Source: Neotamlana laminarinivorans (lineage in GTDB: Bacteria; Bacteroidota; Bacteroidia; Flavobacteriales; Flavobacteriaceae). Taken from it: a stretch of DNA of 64,000 bases. Shown here one piece after another: positions 63,791 through 64,000 of the stretch (its first letter is position 1; every line of letters begins with the position of its first letter). The translations under genes and the position numbers were made by a program. Where the stretch lies: assembly GCF_020523925.1 (NCBI RefSeq), contig NZ_JAJAPW010000003.1, positions 310,001-374,000 of the forward strand. Reading direction: 5' to 3'. The notes under the pieces were generated by a model. The model made no database searches. It worked only from the letters and a program-made list of their open reading frames with translations, and had not been told where the DNA came from.

Positions 63791-64000
63791 CGACTTATAG
63801 TTAAACCATCTCGAATGGGTAAAACTACAGTTTCTACTCGAGTATCGGTTTTTAAAAGCTTGTTATAAGCAATAAGGGCAGGAGTAGAAACATCATCTTT
63901 TTTAAAAGTTGTATCTAAAATTTTACCACTCCATAATACATTATCCGATAAAATAATGCCTCCTGTATTTAGTTTATCAATTATAATATCAAAATATTTG
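63778..64000 (-). CDS. SAM-dependent O-methyltransferase (caffeoyl-CoA type), C-terminal fragment
   Basis: Read on the minus strand, the last 73 codons give ...LNTGGIILSDNVLWSGKILD and, at the end, VLPIRDGLTISRKKK before TAG at 63780-63778. This is the conserved C-terminal part of the Methyltransf_3/class I O-methyltransferase family, which transfers methyl from S-adenosylmethionine to a hydroxyl, often of a catechol. The start lies beyond the window. It is convergent with the last PUL gene, with which it shares a terminator. Confidence 0.9.
   Translation of the reverse strand, partial: KYFDIIIDKLNTGGIILSDNVLWSGKILDTTFKKDDVSTPALIAYNKLLKTDTRVETVVLPIRDGLTISRKKK

Noticed and set aside
1-64000. 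CRISPR arrays, insertion sequences, prophage genes
   Set aside because: No regularly spaced repeats, transposase, integrase or phage structural genes were seen; the holin-superfamily protein at 9236 belongs to a cellular envelope family.

Overview
The window is AT-rich and carries many features of a marine member of the Flavobacteriaceae (Bacteroidetes): a murD-ftsW-murG-murC-ftsQ-ftsA-ftsZ cell-wall/division cluster with an FtsZ that has a long acidic linker, an RpoD sigma factor without region 1.1, a SusC/SusD pair, a hybrid two-component system (HTCS), many lipoproteins and -7 boxes of the TAnnTTTG type. No species is named, because the sequence alone does not allow it.

Layout. 1-8.2 kb: 3' end of murD, then ftsW, murG, murC, ftsQ, ftsA and ftsZ in one direction, ending in a strong terminator. 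8.2-15.5 kb: housekeeping and small genes (YqeY-like protein, tRNA-Arg(TCG), a YtxH/holin-superfamily/small-protein envelope operon, an aldehyde dehydrogenase, an M90-type metallopeptidase, a CBS-domain protein, rpe, two tandem short BLUF blue-light photoreceptors, rpoD). 15.6-63.8 kb: one very large polysaccharide utilization locus (PUL). 63.8-64.0 kb: the 3' end of an O-methyltransferase gene on the minus strand.

The PUL comprises susC/susD; a GH88 unsaturated uronyl hydrolase; a DUF4861-kduD-kduI operon facing a LacI-type regulator; a 1399-residue HTCS; a GH78-sialate-O-acetylesterase-like pair; a ten-gene, 17.7-kb operon (beta-propeller glycosidase, sugar MFS transporter, CE1-like esterase, sulfatase, lyase, GH97, sulfatase, lyase, GH141-PDZ, GH29); and further genes (SGNH esterase with a borrowed GH29 C-terminal domain, two BD-FAE-like esterases, a third sulfatase-lyase pair, GH95, and an unclassified GH67-like protein). 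The enzyme set predicts a sulfated, O-acylated heteropolysaccharide with uronic acid in the backbone and L-fucose and/or L-rhamnose or L-galactose in side groups. Esterases and sulfatases would strip the polymer, three heparinase II/III-like lyases would cut next to uronic acid, and GH88 would release the unsaturated uronate. KduI and KduD would then take it towards 2-keto-3-deoxygluconate. Fucosidases, rhamnosidase and GH97 would remove side sugars. The genes for fucose or rhamnose catabolism, for KDG kinase/aldolase and for sulfatase maturation are not here.

The clearest new signal is regulatory. Four PUL promoters (susC, GH88, the ten-gene operon and the third sulfatase-lyase unit) share a tandem 14-bp element repeated at exactly 21 bp. 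It is followed at an identical distance by a TAnnATTG -7 box. This looks like the HTCS binding site and defines its regulon in the window. A separate LacI-type palindrome lies between kduI and lacI and overlaps the promoter elements of both.
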